64,000 nt of DNA, from positions 2,108,001 to 2,172,000 of the forward strand of contig NZ_CP013444.1 of NCBI RefSeq assembly GCF_001718835.1, in the 5' to 3' direction. Position numbers and translations under genes: made by a program. The notes under the pieces were generated by a model. That model made no database searches and had not been told where the DNA came from. It saw only the letters and a program-made list of their open reading frames with translations. Positions 8,299 to 17,438 of this stretch are shown in pieces (the stretch's first letter is position 1; each line of letters begins with the position of its first letter). Origin of the DNA: Burkholderia cepacia (lineage in GTDB: Bacteria; Pseudomonadota; Gammaproteobacteria; Burkholderiales; Burkholderiaceae).

Positions 8299-9000
8299 CT
8301 ACATCGCCCTGCCCCAGCCTCGTTCGACCGCATAGGCGACCGTGGCGCGCGCCAGTTCCTGCGTGCTGTCGATGAGCATGACCCTCGCGTTGCGCAACGC
8401 GCGCGCCGCGATCGGAATCTCCGTGCAGCCCATCACCGCGACGGAAACCTTGCGCCGCTCGAGCGTCGCCAGCGCCCGCGAAAGATGCCCGGCGGCGGCT
8501 TCGATCCGCGTTGCCTTGACGGCCTCGATGCAGGCGGCGATGTCGCGCTGGGCGGCCGCGGCCGGCATCACCGGCTCGATGCCGCGCGAGCGCAGCGACG
8601 CCTGGTAGAACCCCGACACGAGCGCGCCGCCCGTCGCGAGTACCGCCACCCGCCGCACGCCTGCCGGCACCGCGGCCACCGACGCGTCGACGATATGCAG
8701 GATCGGCGCCGCGCTCCGTTCGGCCATCTGCGCATACCAGTGGTGCGCCGAATTGCACGGGATCACGATCACGCCGGCGCCGCACCGGTTCAGCAGGTCG
8801 ATGCCGTCGAGCAGCGCCGGCAACGGGTCGACGCCGCCGGCGACGATCGCGCGCGAGCGATCGGGCGTATGCGTCAGGTTCGCGACGATCATCGACAGAT
8901 GCTCCTGATCGCAGCGCGCACGCGTCAGCTGCATCACGCGCTGCATGAAGTCGACCGTGGCGAGCGGCCCCATTCCGCCGAGAACGCCGATGAGTGCCAT
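8299..9000 (-). CDS. Aspartate/glutamate racemase family protein
   Basis: 233 residues from the ATG seven bases after AGGAGG. PLP-independent racemase fold: glycine-rich start GVLGGMGPLATVDF, first catalytic cysteine in VIPCNSAHHW (about residue 80), and second in VMGCTEIP (about residue 190). The HTPDRS pattern is also typical of the aspartate racemase/YgeA/RacX group. It is 12 bases after the SDF transporter gene, the last gene of a three-gene operon with an amino-acid binding protein. Its role is probably interconversion of imported D- and L-amino acids; the actual substrate cannot be read from sequence. Confidence 0.85.
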   Translation of the reverse strand: MALIGVLGGMGPLATVDFMQRVMQLTRARCDQEHLSMIVANLTHTPDRSRAIVAGGVDPLPALLDGIDLLNRCGAGVIVIPCNSAHHWYAQMAERSAAPILHIVDASVAAVPAGVRRVAVLATGGALVSGFYQASLRSRGIEPVMPAAAAQRDIAACIEAVKATRIEAAAGHLSRALATLERRKVSVAVMGCTEIPIAARALRNARVMLIDSTQELARATVAYAVERGWGRAM

Positions 9001-9012
9001 GTCCACGCCTCC

Positions 9013-10320
9013 TCAGCTTCGCGACGGCCGCGAACAAATGAACGAGACGACGGCCGAATTGCCGATCACCAGCAACAGGGTCCGCAGCATCTCGCAAACC
9101 GGATCGACCGCGGCGAACAGCACGAACGCGGCCTCGAACGGCAAATGAAGATAGGCGCATGTCATGCCCGCCAGCGACACGGTCACGAGGCCCGACGTGC
9201 CCGCCGACGCAAAACCGGCGAGCACCGACGCGAGCAGCACCAGCCCGAGCTCGCCCGCATCGAGCGGACGCTCGTAGAGCTGCGCGATGAACAGCGTCGC
9301 GCTGGCGTAATAGACCATCGGGCCGACGCGCAGCAGCGATACGGTCAACGGCACGAGCAGCTCGACGCGCGCGCGGGCAAAGCCGAACCCGTCGACGAGA
9401 CACTGGATCATCCCCGGCATGCAGGCCATGCTGCTGCGGGTGGCGAGCGCGAGCGCGAACGGGATGCGCAGCTCGGCGAGCGTCGCGGCCAGCGTGCGCC
9501 CCGAGCGCTTCCAGATCACGACGATCGCCGCCCCGATCAGCACCGCCGACACGACAAGGAATGCCGCGACGAAGCGGATCATCGCTTCGAGCGGCCCGAT
9601 GCCGGACGTGCCGATGTGCGCGGCGCCCATGCAGAACAGCACGACCGGCGTCGGATAGGCGAGCCAGTGCATGAGCTTCTGGCACGTGAAGTAGACCGTC
9701 TCCAGCGATTGGGCGAGCGCCGTCGACGCGCTCGCGGGGAGCCGCCCGGCCGCGAAGCCGAAGAACAGCGAGAAGACGAGCGCTTTCAGCGTATCGCCGT
9801 TCGCCAGCGCGGCGAAGAAGTTGCCCGGCACGAGCGCGATCAGCATGTCGGCGAAGCCGGAGGCCTTCTCCGACGGATCGGCGCCGTACAGGCTCATCAC
9901 GGTGTCGCTCGCCGCACCGTCGCTGCCGACCATCGCGCCGAAGGCCCTGAGCGTGTCGTTCGACAGGTGCTCGCCCGGCCGCATCGCGAGCAGCACGACC
10001 GCCCCGACGACGACGACGAACACCGACACGCCGACGAACATCACCATCACGCGCCCGACGAGATCCACCGCGCTGCCGTCGCCCATCAGCCGCTGCAGGC
10101 TGAAGATCACCGCCGCCACCATGAACGGCAGCGCCGTCATCTTCAGCAGGCCGACGTAAATGTCCCCGACGAACGCAAATTTCGGCGCGGCCTCCGGCAG
10201 CAGCATGCCGGCCAGCACGCCGAGCGCGAGGCTGCCGAACACGGTCCACGGATTGACGGCGAAAGCATGAAGCCATTGGGAACGGGTTGTCGTTTTCATT
10301 TTTTTTGATGTCCATGTCAT
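9013..10320 (-). CDS. Dicarboxylate/amino acid:cation symporter (SDF/DAACS family)
   Basis: 435 residues, multi-spanning. It begins with a membrane segment WTVFGSLALGVLAGMLLP and the conserved pattern DIYVGLLKMTALPFMVAAVIFSL. The serine-rich re-entrant loop appears as LATRSSMACMPGMI and the C-terminal substrate region as ASVLAGFASAGTSGLVTVSL. It imports dicarboxylic or neutral amino acids with Na+ or H+. The ATG overlaps the upstream binding-protein stop (ATGA); a second ATG seven codons on is possible. It lies between an extracytoplasmic binding protein and a racemase. Confidence 0.88.
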   Translation of the reverse strand: MTWTSKKMKTTTRSQWLHAFAVNPWTVFGSLALGVLAGMLLPEAAPKFAFVGDIYVGLLKMTALPFMVAAVIFSLQRLMGDGSAVDLVGRVMVMFVGVSVFVVVVGAVVLLAMRPGEHLSNDTLRAFGAMVGSDGAASDTVMSLYGADPSEKASGFADMLIALVPGNFFAALANGDTLKALVFSLFFGFAAGRLPASASTALAQSLETVYFTCQKLMHWLAYPTPVVLFCMGAAHIGTSGIGPLEAMIRFVAAFLVVSAVLIGAAIVVIWKRSGRTLAATLAELRIPFALALATRSSMACMPGMIQCLVDGFGFARARVELLVPLTVSLLRVGPMVYYASATLFIAQLYERPLDAGELGLVLLASVLAGFASAGTSGLVTVSLAGMTCAYLHLPFEAAFVLFAAVDPVCEMLRTLLLVIGNSAVVSFICSRPSRS

Positions 10321-11279
10321 CGACTCGTCGCATTGAGCAGCGCCTTCACGTCGAACCGTCTGCCGCGGTCCGCCAGGAACTGATTGACGAAAGCCAGCAG
10401 CGTCGGATCGGAGACGCGCACGCCGATCGCGAGCGAATCGTTGAGATCGGCGAGCGTCGCCACGCGCAGGCGGATCGGCGCAGTCGGCTCTTCTTTCATC
10501 ACGCGCTTGATGGCGAGCTCGTCGCGATAGGTCGCCGACACGGCGCCGGCGTTCAGCGCATCCAGCACCGCGCTCCAGCTCGAGTAGGTGCGGATCTGCG
10601 CTTTCGGAAAGTCGGTCTGCACGTAGTCCGCGTAGGCCGAGCCCGCCACGATGCCGATCGTGCCGTCATAGTCGCGCACGACCTCCGGCACGGGGCGCCC
10701 CCTCGCAAGCTCGGCGAACCGGACGCGATTGAGCAGCAGCGCACGCTTCAGGCTCACGTACGGCGTGCTGAAGCGGATGACCTGCGCGCGCGGCAACGTG
10801 CGCGACAGCTTGCTGACGGCGAGATCGGCCCGCCCCGTCGCGAGCAGTTGCACGACGCCGTCGAACGTGGCGGCCTCGCGGTTGAAACGCACCGCCACGC
10901 CGAGCTTTTTCGCGATCTCGTTCGCGAGGTCGATGTCGACCCCGGCCAATTCCCCGTTGCGCGACTCGAAGAACGGCGGCTGGTCGACGCCGAGCACCGC
11001 GACGACGAGTTCGCCCCGCGTGACGATGCGCGCGAATTCCGGCGCGAGCAGCCTGCCGTCGGGCATCTGCACGAGTCCGGCCGGCGTTGCGGCCGGAGGT
11101 GCCGCCGCGACCGGCGCCGATGCCCGCGCATCGTGCGAGTGCGCCGGGCCGGCCAACAGCGCGACGACGAGCGCGCCGAGCAACCCGCCCGCAGGCATGC
11201 GGGCGGGCCAACAGGAATGCATCGCGTCGCGGGTCCATGCCAGCAGAACACGGGCGACGCGTCCGGGAACGTGGTTCAT
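10317..11279 (-). CDS. Amino-acid-type periplasmic substrate-binding protein (SBP_bac_3)
   Basis: Up to 320 residues. The signal sequence best fits a start at 11222 or 11198 (MPAGGLLGALVVALLAGPAHS), so the first 19-27 residues may not be translated. The mature domain has the family-3 pattern ILxxG-like RGELVVAVLGVDQPPFFES, GVDIDLANEIAKKLGV, VQLLATGRADLAVSKLSRT and RFSTPYVSLK. Such proteins normally serve ABC importers, but here the downstream gene is an SDF symporter and no ABC permease is near. It could be a binding partner, a sensor or a scavenger for the same amino acid. Confidence 0.82.
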   Translation of the reverse strand: MNHVPGRVARVLLAWTRDAMHSCWPARMPAGGLLGALVVALLAGPAHSHDARASAPVAAAPPAATPAGLVQMPDGRLLAPEFARIVTRGELVVAVLGVDQPPFFESRNGELAGVDIDLANEIAKKLGVAVRFNREAATFDGVVQLLATGRADLAVSKLSRTLPRAQVIRFSTPYVSLKRALLLNRVRFAELARGRPVPEVVRDYDGTIGIVAGSAYADYVQTDFPKAQIRTYSSWSAVLDALNAGAVSATYRDELAIKRVMKEEPTAPIRLRVATLADLNDSLAIGVRVSDPTLLAFVNQFLADRGRRFDVKALLNATSR

Positions 11280-11559
11280 ATCGCAGAGAGAAGTCGGACG
11301 TTGCGCACAATGCGCGGATCCGTTCAGGTCGAACGGGCTTCAGGACGATGCGCGTCGGGCCGCGCGTTCGGTCGAGGCGGCAGCACTGCCCGCCCGTTCA
11401 ATGTCTCAAATGCGCCCGCCGGTTGAAATCCGTCGGATGGCCCGGGCGAGGCGGCACGGGCCGGTTGGTTCGCGCATCATCGTGCGCGGCGACGCCGGCG
11501 GGATACATCTCACCCGACCGGTTGCCCGGCGCGTGTCGGCCGAAATGCACAATCGCGCC

Positions 11560-11982
11560 ATGCCGACACCCGAAGAAAAAGCGGCGTTCAGCGAACGCCT
11601 GAAATTCGCATTGCAACGCGGCCCGCATAAAGTCGCGGGCGCGACGGATCTGGCGCGGCACTTCAATCTCCGTCACCATGGCGCGCATCCGGTGTCGACG
11701 CAGACCGTGCACAAATGGCTGACCGGGCGCACGATCCCGACGCCGGATAAACTACGCACGCTCGCAACATGGCTGCGCGTCGACCTGCACTGGCTGCGCT
11801 ACGGCCCGCCGCCGAGCGCCGCGTCGTGCATGACGCCGCCGCCGCTGCCGCGCGACGAGCGCTATCCGCCGACGCGCGAGACGATCGAGCTGGCGTCGAA
11901 GATCGAGACGCTGTCGGCGCACCACCGCTACCTGCTCGAGGAGCTGATCGAGCAGTTCTACGGCGACGCGCCGACGCGCTGA
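11560..11982 (+). CDS. HTH-type transcriptional regulator
   Basis: 140 residues. The N-terminal part reads as a Cro/CI-like helix-turn-helix (about residues 8-70: FSERLKFALQR, VAGATDLARHFNLR, STQTVHKWLTGRTIPTPDKL, LATWLRVDLHWLRYG). The C-terminal part (ETIELASKIETLSAHHRYLLEELIEQF) is helical. An in-frame ATG five codons upstream (11545) is an alternative start; neither has a strong ribosome-binding site. The gene lies just upstream of ahpC in the same direction and 280 bases from the divergent binding protein. Its target is unknown. Confidence 0.75.
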   Translation: MPTPEEKAAFSERLKFALQRGPHKVAGATDLARHFNLRHHGAHPVSTQTVHKWLTGRTIPTPDKLRTLATWLRVDLHWLRYGPPPSAASCMTPPPLPRDERYPPTRETIELASKIETLSAHHRYLLEELIEQFYGDAPTR

Positions 11983-12035
11983 ATACGACAATCCGCCGCG
12001 CCCTTCGCCTCTCCTGCGCGAACCGGCGCGCGCAG

Positions 12036-12072
12036 ATAGGAATTCACGATCCCGGGGATTGAAACAAGCAAT
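12036..12072 (+). promoter_or_regulatory. Candidate OxyR binding site upstream of ahpC
   Basis: Four quarter-sites with exact OxyR spacing: ATAG-N7-CGAT-N7-ATTG-N7-CAAT (13 of 16 consensus bases). The site ends directly before the -35 element at 12073, as expected for activation. Confidence 0.6.
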
Positions 12073-12101
12073 TTCACAGACTCAGGGTGAACCCGGATAC
12101 T
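12073..12101 (+). promoter_or_regulatory. Candidate ahpC promoter
   Basis: TTCACA (12073-12078), a 17-base spacer and GATACT (12096-12101), lying immediately after the OxyR-like site and 44 bases upstream of the ahpC start. Confidence 0.55.
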
Positions 12102-12144
12102 GGCGACTCGTTAATTCAACACCGCAACGAGCAAGGAAAACCAG

Positions 12145-12708
12145 ATGCCGATCATCAACACCCAAATCAAGCCGTTCAAGGCAACCGCTTACCACAACGG
12201 CGACTTCGTGCCCGTCTCGGAAGAGAACTTCAAGGGCAAGTGGTCGGTCGTCGTGTTCTACCCGGCCGACTTCACGTTCGTCTGCCCGACCGAGCTGGGC
12301 GACCTCGCCGACCGTTACGCGGAATTCCAGAAGCTGGGTGTCGAAATCTACGGCGTGTCGACCGACACGCACTTCACGCACAAGGCATGGCACGACACGT
12401 CGGACACGATCGGCAAGATCAAGTACCCGATGATCGGCGACCCGACGCTCACGCTGTCGCGCAATTTCGACGTGCTGATCGAGGAAGAAGGGATGGCACT
12501 GCGCGGCACGTTCGTGATCAACCCGGAAGGCGAGATCAAGCTGTGCGAAATCCACGACAACGGCATCGGCCGCGACGCAGGCGAACTGCTGCGCAAGGTG
12601 CAGGCTGCGCAATACATCGCGGCGCACCCGGGTGAAGTGTGCCCGGCCAAGTGGACGCCGGGCGCGGAAACGCTGACCCCGTCGCTCGACCTGATCGGCA
12701 AGATCTGA
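12145..12708 (+). CDS. ahpC: Alkyl hydroperoxide reductase subunit C (2-Cys peroxiredoxin)
   Basis: 187 residues, the full family length. It reduces peroxides in the cytoplasm. The peroxidatic cysteine is in the motif DFTFVCPTELGDLAD (about residue 47), the resolving cysteine in GEVCPAKW (about residue 166), and the AhpC C-terminal tail (LDLIGKI) is intact. An AAGGAA ribosome-binding site precedes the ATG. The gene stands 128 bases upstream of ahpF, its reductase partner, with an OxyR-type site and promoter ahead of it. Confidence 0.97.
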   Translation: MPIINTQIKPFKATAYHNGDFVPVSEENFKGKWSVVVFYPADFTFVCPTELGDLADRYAEFQKLGVEIYGVSTDTHFTHKAWHDTSDTIGKIKYPMIGDPTLTLSRNFDVLIEEEGMALRGTFVINPEGEIKLCEIHDNGIGRDAGELLRKVQAAQYIAAHPGEVCPAKWTPGAETLTPSLDLIGKI

Positions 12709-12836
12709 CGATCGCGCCGCGCGCCTCGCACGAGGCGCGCGAGACACACGAAGTCGGGCCGCCGCTGCACGCGGCCCGCGCCCTCCTCCGGCACGACGTG
12801 CCCGACCAGAATCATCAATACGGAATCCGAAACGCC

Positions 12837-14432
12837 ATGCTCGACGCCAATCTCAAGAACCAACTGAAAGCGTACCTCGAAAAGATCACGCGCCCGATCG
12901 AACTCGTCGCTTCGCTCGACGACGGCGCGAAATCGCAGGAACTGCTGGCGCTGCTGAACGAGATTGCGTCGCTGACGGATCGCGTGACCGTGACCGAACG
13001 CCGCGACGACGCCGAGCGCAAGCCGTCGTTCTCGATCGGCGAGCCGGGCAAGCCGGCCGGCATCCGCTTCGCCGGCATCCCGATGGGCCACGAATTCACG
13101 TCGCTCGTGCTCGCGCTGCTGCAGACGGGCGGCCACCCGATCAAGCTCGACGACGACGTGGTCGAACAGATCCGCGCGCTCGACGGCGACTACGCGTTCG
13201 AAACGTATTTCTCGCTCTCGTGCCAGAACTGCCCGGAAGTCGTGCAGGCGCTGAACGTGATGTCGCTGATCAACCCGCGCATCCGCCACGTCGCGATCGA
13301 CGGCGCGCTGTTCCAGGATGAAGTCGAGTCGCGCCAGATCATGGCCGTGCCGACGATGTTCCTGAACGGCGCCTCGTTCGGCCAGGGCCGCAGCAGCGTG
13401 AAGGAAATCCTCGCGAAACTCGATACGGGCGCCAGCGCACGTGCGGCGAAGTCGCTCGAGAACAAGCCGGTGTTCGATACGCTGATCGTCGGCGGCGGCC
13501 CGGCAGGCGCGGCGGCCGCCATCTACTCGGCACGCAAGGGCATCGCGACGGGCGTCGTCGCCGAGCGTTTCGGCGGCCAGGTGCTCGACACGATGGCGAT
13601 CGAAAACTTCGTGTCGGTGCAGGAAACCGAAGGGCCGAAGTTCGCGACCGCGCTCGAACAGCACGTGAAGCAGTACGACGTCGACATCATGGACGTGCAG
13701 CGTGCCGATGCGCTGATTCCGGGCGACGTGCACCAGATCCGCCTCGCGAACGGCGCGGTGCTGAAGGCAAAGACGATCGTGCTCGCGACCGGCGCGCGCT
13801 GGCGCGAAATCAACGTGCCGGGCGAGCGCGAATACCGCAACCGGGGTGTCGCCTACTGCCCGCACTGCGACGGCCCGCTGTTCAAGGGCAAGCGCGTCGC
13901 CGTCGTTGGCGGCGGCAATTCGGGCGTCGAGGCCGCGATCGACCTCGCCGGCATCGTGAAGGCCGTCACGCTGATCGAATACGGTGCGCAACTGCGCGCG
14001 GACGAAGTGCTGCAGCGCAAGCTGCGCAGCCTGCCGAACGTCACGATCGTCACGCAGGCGCAGACGACCGAGCTGACCGGCGACGGCAGCAAGCTGAACG
14101 GCCTCGTCTACAAGGATCTGCGCTCGGGCGACACGCAGCGCATCGATCTCGAAGGCGTGTTCGTGCAGATCGGCCTCGTGCCGAACACCGAATGGCTGAA
14201 AGGCACGGTCGAACTGTCGAAGCACGGCGAGATCGTCGTCGATGCGCGCGGCGCGACGTCGGTGCCGGGCGTGTTCGCGGCCGGCGACGTGACGACGGTA
14301 CCGTTCAAGCAGATCGTGATCGCGGTGGGTGAAGGCGCGAAGGCATCGCTCGGCGCGTTCGACCACCTGATCCGGCAGGACGTCACGGCCGTCGACGCGA
14401 AGCCGGCCGTCGAGGAGGCAGTCGCCACGTAA
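12837..14432 (+). CDS. ahpF: Alkyl hydroperoxide reductase subunit F (NADH:AhpC reductase)
   Basis: 531 residues, the usual AhpF length. The N-terminal tandem thioredoxin-fold domain has its CxxC in SLSCQNCPEVV (about residue 132). The FAD site is DTLIVGGGPAGAAAA (about residue 218). The thioredoxin-reductase-type redox pair is AYCPHCDGPLF, followed by the NAD(P)H site VAVVGGGNSGVEAA, and the C-terminal flavin motif is VFAAGDVTTVPFKQI. It passes electrons from NADH to AhpC. A strong terminator follows 30 bases after the stop. Confidence 0.97.
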   Translation: MLDANLKNQLKAYLEKITRPIELVASLDDGAKSQELLALLNEIASLTDRVTVTERRDDAERKPSFSIGEPGKPAGIRFAGIPMGHEFTSLVLALLQTGGHPIKLDDDVVEQIRALDGDYAFETYFSLSCQNCPEVVQALNVMSLINPRIRHVAIDGALFQDEVESRQIMAVPTMFLNGASFGQGRSSVKEILAKLDTGASARAAKSLENKPVFDTLIVGGGPAGAAAAIYSARKGIATGVVAERFGGQVLDTMAIENFVSVQETEGPKFATALEQHVKQYDVDIMDVQRADALIPGDVHQIRLANGAVLKAKTIVLATGARWREINVPGEREYRNRGVAYCPHCDGPLFKGKRVAVVGGGNSGVEAAIDLAGIVKAVTLIEYGAQLRADEVLQRKLRSLPNVTIVTQAQTTELTGDGSKLNGLVYKDLRSGDTQRIDLEGVFVQIGLVPNTEWLKGTVELSKHGEIVVDARGATSVPGVFAAGDVTTVPFKQIVIAVGEGAKASLGAFDHLIRQDVTAVDAKPAVEEAVAT

Positions 14433-14461
14433 TACCCGTCATACCCAAGGTTGTCTCTCTT

Positions 14462-14501
14462 GGCCCCGCATGCTTTGGTCGGCGTGCGGGGCCCTTTTTT
14501 T
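14462..14501 (+). terminator. Rho-independent terminator of ahpCF
   Basis: A GC-rich hairpin with arms GGCCCCGCATGC/GCGTGCGGGGCC and a short loop, followed by seven T residues. Confidence 0.9.
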
Positions 14502-14551
14502 GTGCTGCCCGGATTGGCGGAACCGGCGCGCCTCTGCGCACGCCGCCCGGA

Positions 14552-15367
14552 TCACTGGGGTGCGACCGGATTGTCCTTTGGCGGGGGGGATGACGGCTTG
14601 AAACTGCTCGATTCCCTGACGAGCCGCTCGGTCATCGCGGCGGCGACGGCGTTCGAACCCGTGGACGAGCCGTGCCGATCCGTGCCTGCGCCCGCACCCG
14701 CCGGAAGTTGCGGCGGCGGCAACGACGGGTCGAGCTTCGCCGATTCCCGGACGAGCGCGGCCGTCTCCGGCGTTTCGGAAGTCCTGGCGGGATTCGTCAT
14801 GGCGTGACGCGTCAGGCCGTCGCGCTGACGCGACGCGTGTTGCGCCGGATTTGCGGGCGAAGCCGCCGACTTCTGCGCATCGACCGACGCGACAGCGGCG
14901 GACGGCGGCTCGCTCGGCTGGACCGGCGGCTGCGGTTTCTCACTGACGCTCGGAACTGCCTGCCCCGGTACGAGCGTCGCGCTCACGCGCGCAGGCGGCT
15001 GCTCGGGTGGTTGCGCAGGCGGCGGCTTCTGCAGAAGGCTCACGGGTGCCGGCGGTGGCGGCGGCACGGCGCTCACGGGTGGTGGCGGCGGCACCGCGCT
15101 CACGGTGACCGGCGGCTGTTGCGGCGCCGCGTCGGCATGCGTCGCGGTTGCGGCGGCGGACGCCGGTTGCCCGATGCTGCCCTGCACCGCGTGATCGTCG
15201 TCCGCTCGGGACGGGGCAACTTGCGCTGGCGCGGCCGGCGCAGCCTCGCCGAAGCCGGCTTCCGCTATCGCACGGTGGTCCGCCCTGAGGAGCATCAGGT
15301 ACGACACGCTCGTCGCGACCACCAGCAGCCCCCCGGCGATCATCACTTTCCTACGGGTATTCGTCAT
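14552..15367 (-). CDS. Proline-rich membrane-anchored hypothetical protein
   Basis: 271 residues. A short basic N-terminus precedes one membrane helix (about residues 9-27, MIAGGLLVVATSVSYLMLL). The rest is low-complexity Pro/Ala/Ser, including a duplicated VSAVPPPPP unit (about residues 88-105). The topology suggests an anchored periplasmic extension of unknown role. No domain is recognised. It is convergent with ahpF and has no operon partners; the 143 bases upstream show nothing clear. Confidence 0.65.
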   Translation of the reverse strand: MTNTRRKVMIAGGLLVVATSVSYLMLLRADHRAIAEAGFGEAAPAAPAQVAPSRADDDHAVQGSIGQPASAAATATHADAAPQQPPVTVSAVPPPPPVSAVPPPPPAPVSLLQKPPPAQPPEQPPARVSATLVPGQAVPSVSEKPQPPVQPSEPPSAAVASVDAQKSAASPANPAQHASRQRDGLTRHAMTNPARTSETPETAALVRESAKLDPSLPPPQLPAGAGAGTDRHGSSTGSNAVAAAMTERLVRESSSFKPSSPPPKDNPVAPQ

Positions 15368-15510
15368 GCTTCGCTCACCGGTCGTCCAATCGAAGTGAAC
15401 GATCGATGATAAACGACCGCCGGCGCGTCATATCCGACGAATACATTTGGTTGCATCGATGCCGACCCCACGCTCCATGGGGTCGGTGCCGGATATCGCG
15501 CAGGCGCCGC

Positions 15511-16092
15511 TCACTCCGGAAACGGCAATTCGGTCTGCCCGTCCGCGCGCATGCCGAACGTGTTCAGCGTCATCGCGACGAGCGCGTAGTAGCCGAGCAG
15601 CGCGACGAGGTTGACGACCACCTCGTGGCCGAAACGCTCCTCCGCGCGCGTGAACGTCGCGTCGCTCACGCGCCGCGTGTCGTACAACTCGCTCGCGAAT
15701 GCATGAATCAGCGCATCGTCGTCCGATTCGAAGGCGGGCGCGACGCCGCGCCGGATCGCGTCGGCCGTCGCGGCCGGCACCCCCGCTTCGAGCGCGATCG
15801 GATGGTGGATATGCCACTCGGCCTGCGAGCGCCAGCGCGCGGCCGTCACGAGAATCGCGAGTTCCGACAACCGCAGCGGCAGGCCCGTGCGATAGCGGCA
15901 GAACGCGCCGAGCTTCTGCGCGTGCTGGGCCAGTTCGGGGCTCGCGATCCAGCCGAGAAACGGCCCGTTCAGGTTGCCGCGCGGGCCGCTGAGGATGTCG
16001 GCCAGCACGGCCTTCTGCGCATCGGTCGCGGATGCGGGGTCGAATGGGGGAAGTCTCGAAGTCATCAGGTTTCCGTTCACTGAATTTGTCAT
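15511..16092 (-). CDS. Carboxymuconolactone decarboxylase-like (AhpD fold) protein
   Basis: 193 residues. All-helical CMD/AhpD-type protein: GPFLGWIASPELAQHAQKLGAFCRYRT, LSELAILVTAARWRSQAEWHIH and NLVALLGYYALVAMTLNTF match the family pattern. The classical CxxC pair of AhpD is absent; the active-site-like segment reads RSQAEWHIHHP. The start overlaps the aminotransferase stop (ATGA). It is the last gene of the ABC transporter operon. Its exact reaction is unknown; family members include decarboxylases and peroxidase-like proteins. Confidence 0.82.
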   Translation of the reverse strand: MTNSVNGNLMTSRLPPFDPASATDAQKAVLADILSGPRGNLNGPFLGWIASPELAQHAQKLGAFCRYRTGLPLRLSELAILVTAARWRSQAEWHIHHPIALEAGVPAATADAIRRGVAPAFESDDDALIHAFASELYDTRRVSDATFTRAEERFGHEVVVNLVALLGYYALVAMTLNTFGMRADGQTELPFPE

Positions 16093-17423
16093 GCGCCGAC
16101 CGCCGCCACCGCGGCGTCGATCGCGCCCGACAGCCGCTCGACGATCGTGTCGATCTGCTGCGCGGTGCAGATGAAAGGCGGCGCGAGCAGCACATGGTCG
16201 CCCTGGCGTCCGTCGATCGTCCCGCCCATCGGATACACCATCAACCCGCGCTGCATCGCTTCGCGCTTGACTGCCGCATGCAGCTTCAGCGCCGGATCGA
16301 ACGTCGCCTTGGTGTCGCGATCGCGCACGAGCTCGACGCCGACGAACAGCCCGCGGCCGCGCACGTCGCCGACATAAGGATGCTGCGCATAACGCTCGCG
16401 CAACAACGCACGCAGTTGTTCGCCGCGCGCCTTCACGTTGTCGAGCAGCTTCTCTTCGGCAATCACGCGCTGCACCTCGAGCGCGGCCGCGCACGCCGTC
16501 GCATGGCCGAGGTAGGTGTGGCCGTGCTGGAAGAAACCCGAGCCGTCGACGATCGTCCGGTAGATGCGGTCGCTCACCAGCGTCGCGCCGATCGGCTGGT
16601 AGCCCGCGCCGAGCCCTTTCGCGATCGTCAGCAGATCGGGCGCGACGCCGTCTTCTTCGCACGCGTACAGGTAGCCCGTACGCCCCATCCCCGACATGAT
16701 CTCGTCGAGGATCAGCAGCACGCCGTACTTGTCGCACACCGCGCGAATCTTCTTCAGGTACGTGCGCACCGGCGGCACCGCGCCGGCCGTTGCGCCCACC
16801 ACCGTCTCCGCGACGAACGCCGCGACGTTGTCCGCGCCGAGTTCGACGATCTTCTGCTCGAGCTCGTCGGCAAGACGCTGCGCGAACGCCTCTTCGGTTT
16901 CGTCCGCGCGCTGCTCGCGATATGCGTAGCACGGGCTCACGTGGTGCGCCTCGATCAGCAGCGGCAGGAACGGTTCGCGCCGCCACGCATTCCCGCCGAT
17001 CGCGAGCGCGCCGAGCGTGTTGCCGTGATAGCTCTGGCGGCGCGCGATGAAATGGCGGCGCTGCGGCTCGCCCTTCTCGACGAAATACTGGCGCGCGAGC
17101 TTCAGCGCGGCCTCGACCGCCTCGGAGCCGCCCGACACGAAATACACGTGTTCGAGGCCGGCCGGCGCGGCTTCGACGAGCCGGTCGGCGAGTTCCTCGG
17201 CCACGTCGGTCGTGAAGAACGACGTGTGTGCGTAGGCCAGTTGCTGTGCCTGCCGCTTGATCGCGTCGATCACGCGCTGGTTGCTGTGGCCGAGACACGA
17301 AACGGCCGCGCCGCCGCACGCGTCGATATAGCGTTTGCCGGTCGAGTCGATGATCTCGATGCCGTCGCCTGCGACGGCGACGGGCAAGGTGGCGCGCGGA
17401 GCGCGATGGAAAACGGTCGTCAT
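16089..17423 (-). CDS. PLP-dependent class III aminotransferase
   Basis: 444 residues from the ATG after GAGG (an ATG four codons upstream is also possible). Fold-type I omega-aminotransferase: YIDACGGAAVSCLGHSN near the start, YFVSGGSEAVEAALKLARQY for the phosphate cup, RQSYHGNTLGAL, the PLP aspartate in ILDEIMSGMGRTG, and the Schiff-base lysine in TIAKGLGAGYQPIGA (about residue 276). Likely substrates are omega-amino acids, beta-alanine-type compounds or polyamine products. It lies between a C45 hydrolase and a CMD-like protein, suggesting a role downstream of amide hydrolysis in the same pathway. Confidence 0.92.
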   Translation of the reverse strand: MTTVFHRAPRATLPVAVAGDGIEIIDSTGKRYIDACGGAAVSCLGHSNQRVIDAIKRQAQQLAYAHTSFFTTDVAEELADRLVEAAPAGLEHVYFVSGGSEAVEAALKLARQYFVEKGEPQRRHFIARRQSYHGNTLGALAIGGNAWRREPFLPLLIEAHHVSPCYAYREQRADETEEAFAQRLADELEQKIVELGADNVAAFVAETVVGATAGAVPPVRTYLKKIRAVCDKYGVLLILDEIMSGMGRTGYLYACEEDGVAPDLLTIAKGLGAGYQPIGATLVSDRIYRTIVDGSGFFQHGHTYLGHATACAAALEVQRVIAEEKLLDNVKARGEQLRALLRERYAQHPYVGDVRGRGLFVGVELVRDRDTKATFDPALKLHAAVKREAMQRGLMVYPMGGTIDGRQGDHVLLAPPFICTAQQIDTIVERLSGAIDAAVAAVGA

Positions 17424-17438
17424 GCGTTGCCTCATGGA

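Noticed and set aside
12348..14366. 672-codon minus-strand ORF opposite ahpC/ahpF
   Set aside because: Antisense shadow of two certain enzymes; His/Arg-rich with no motif.
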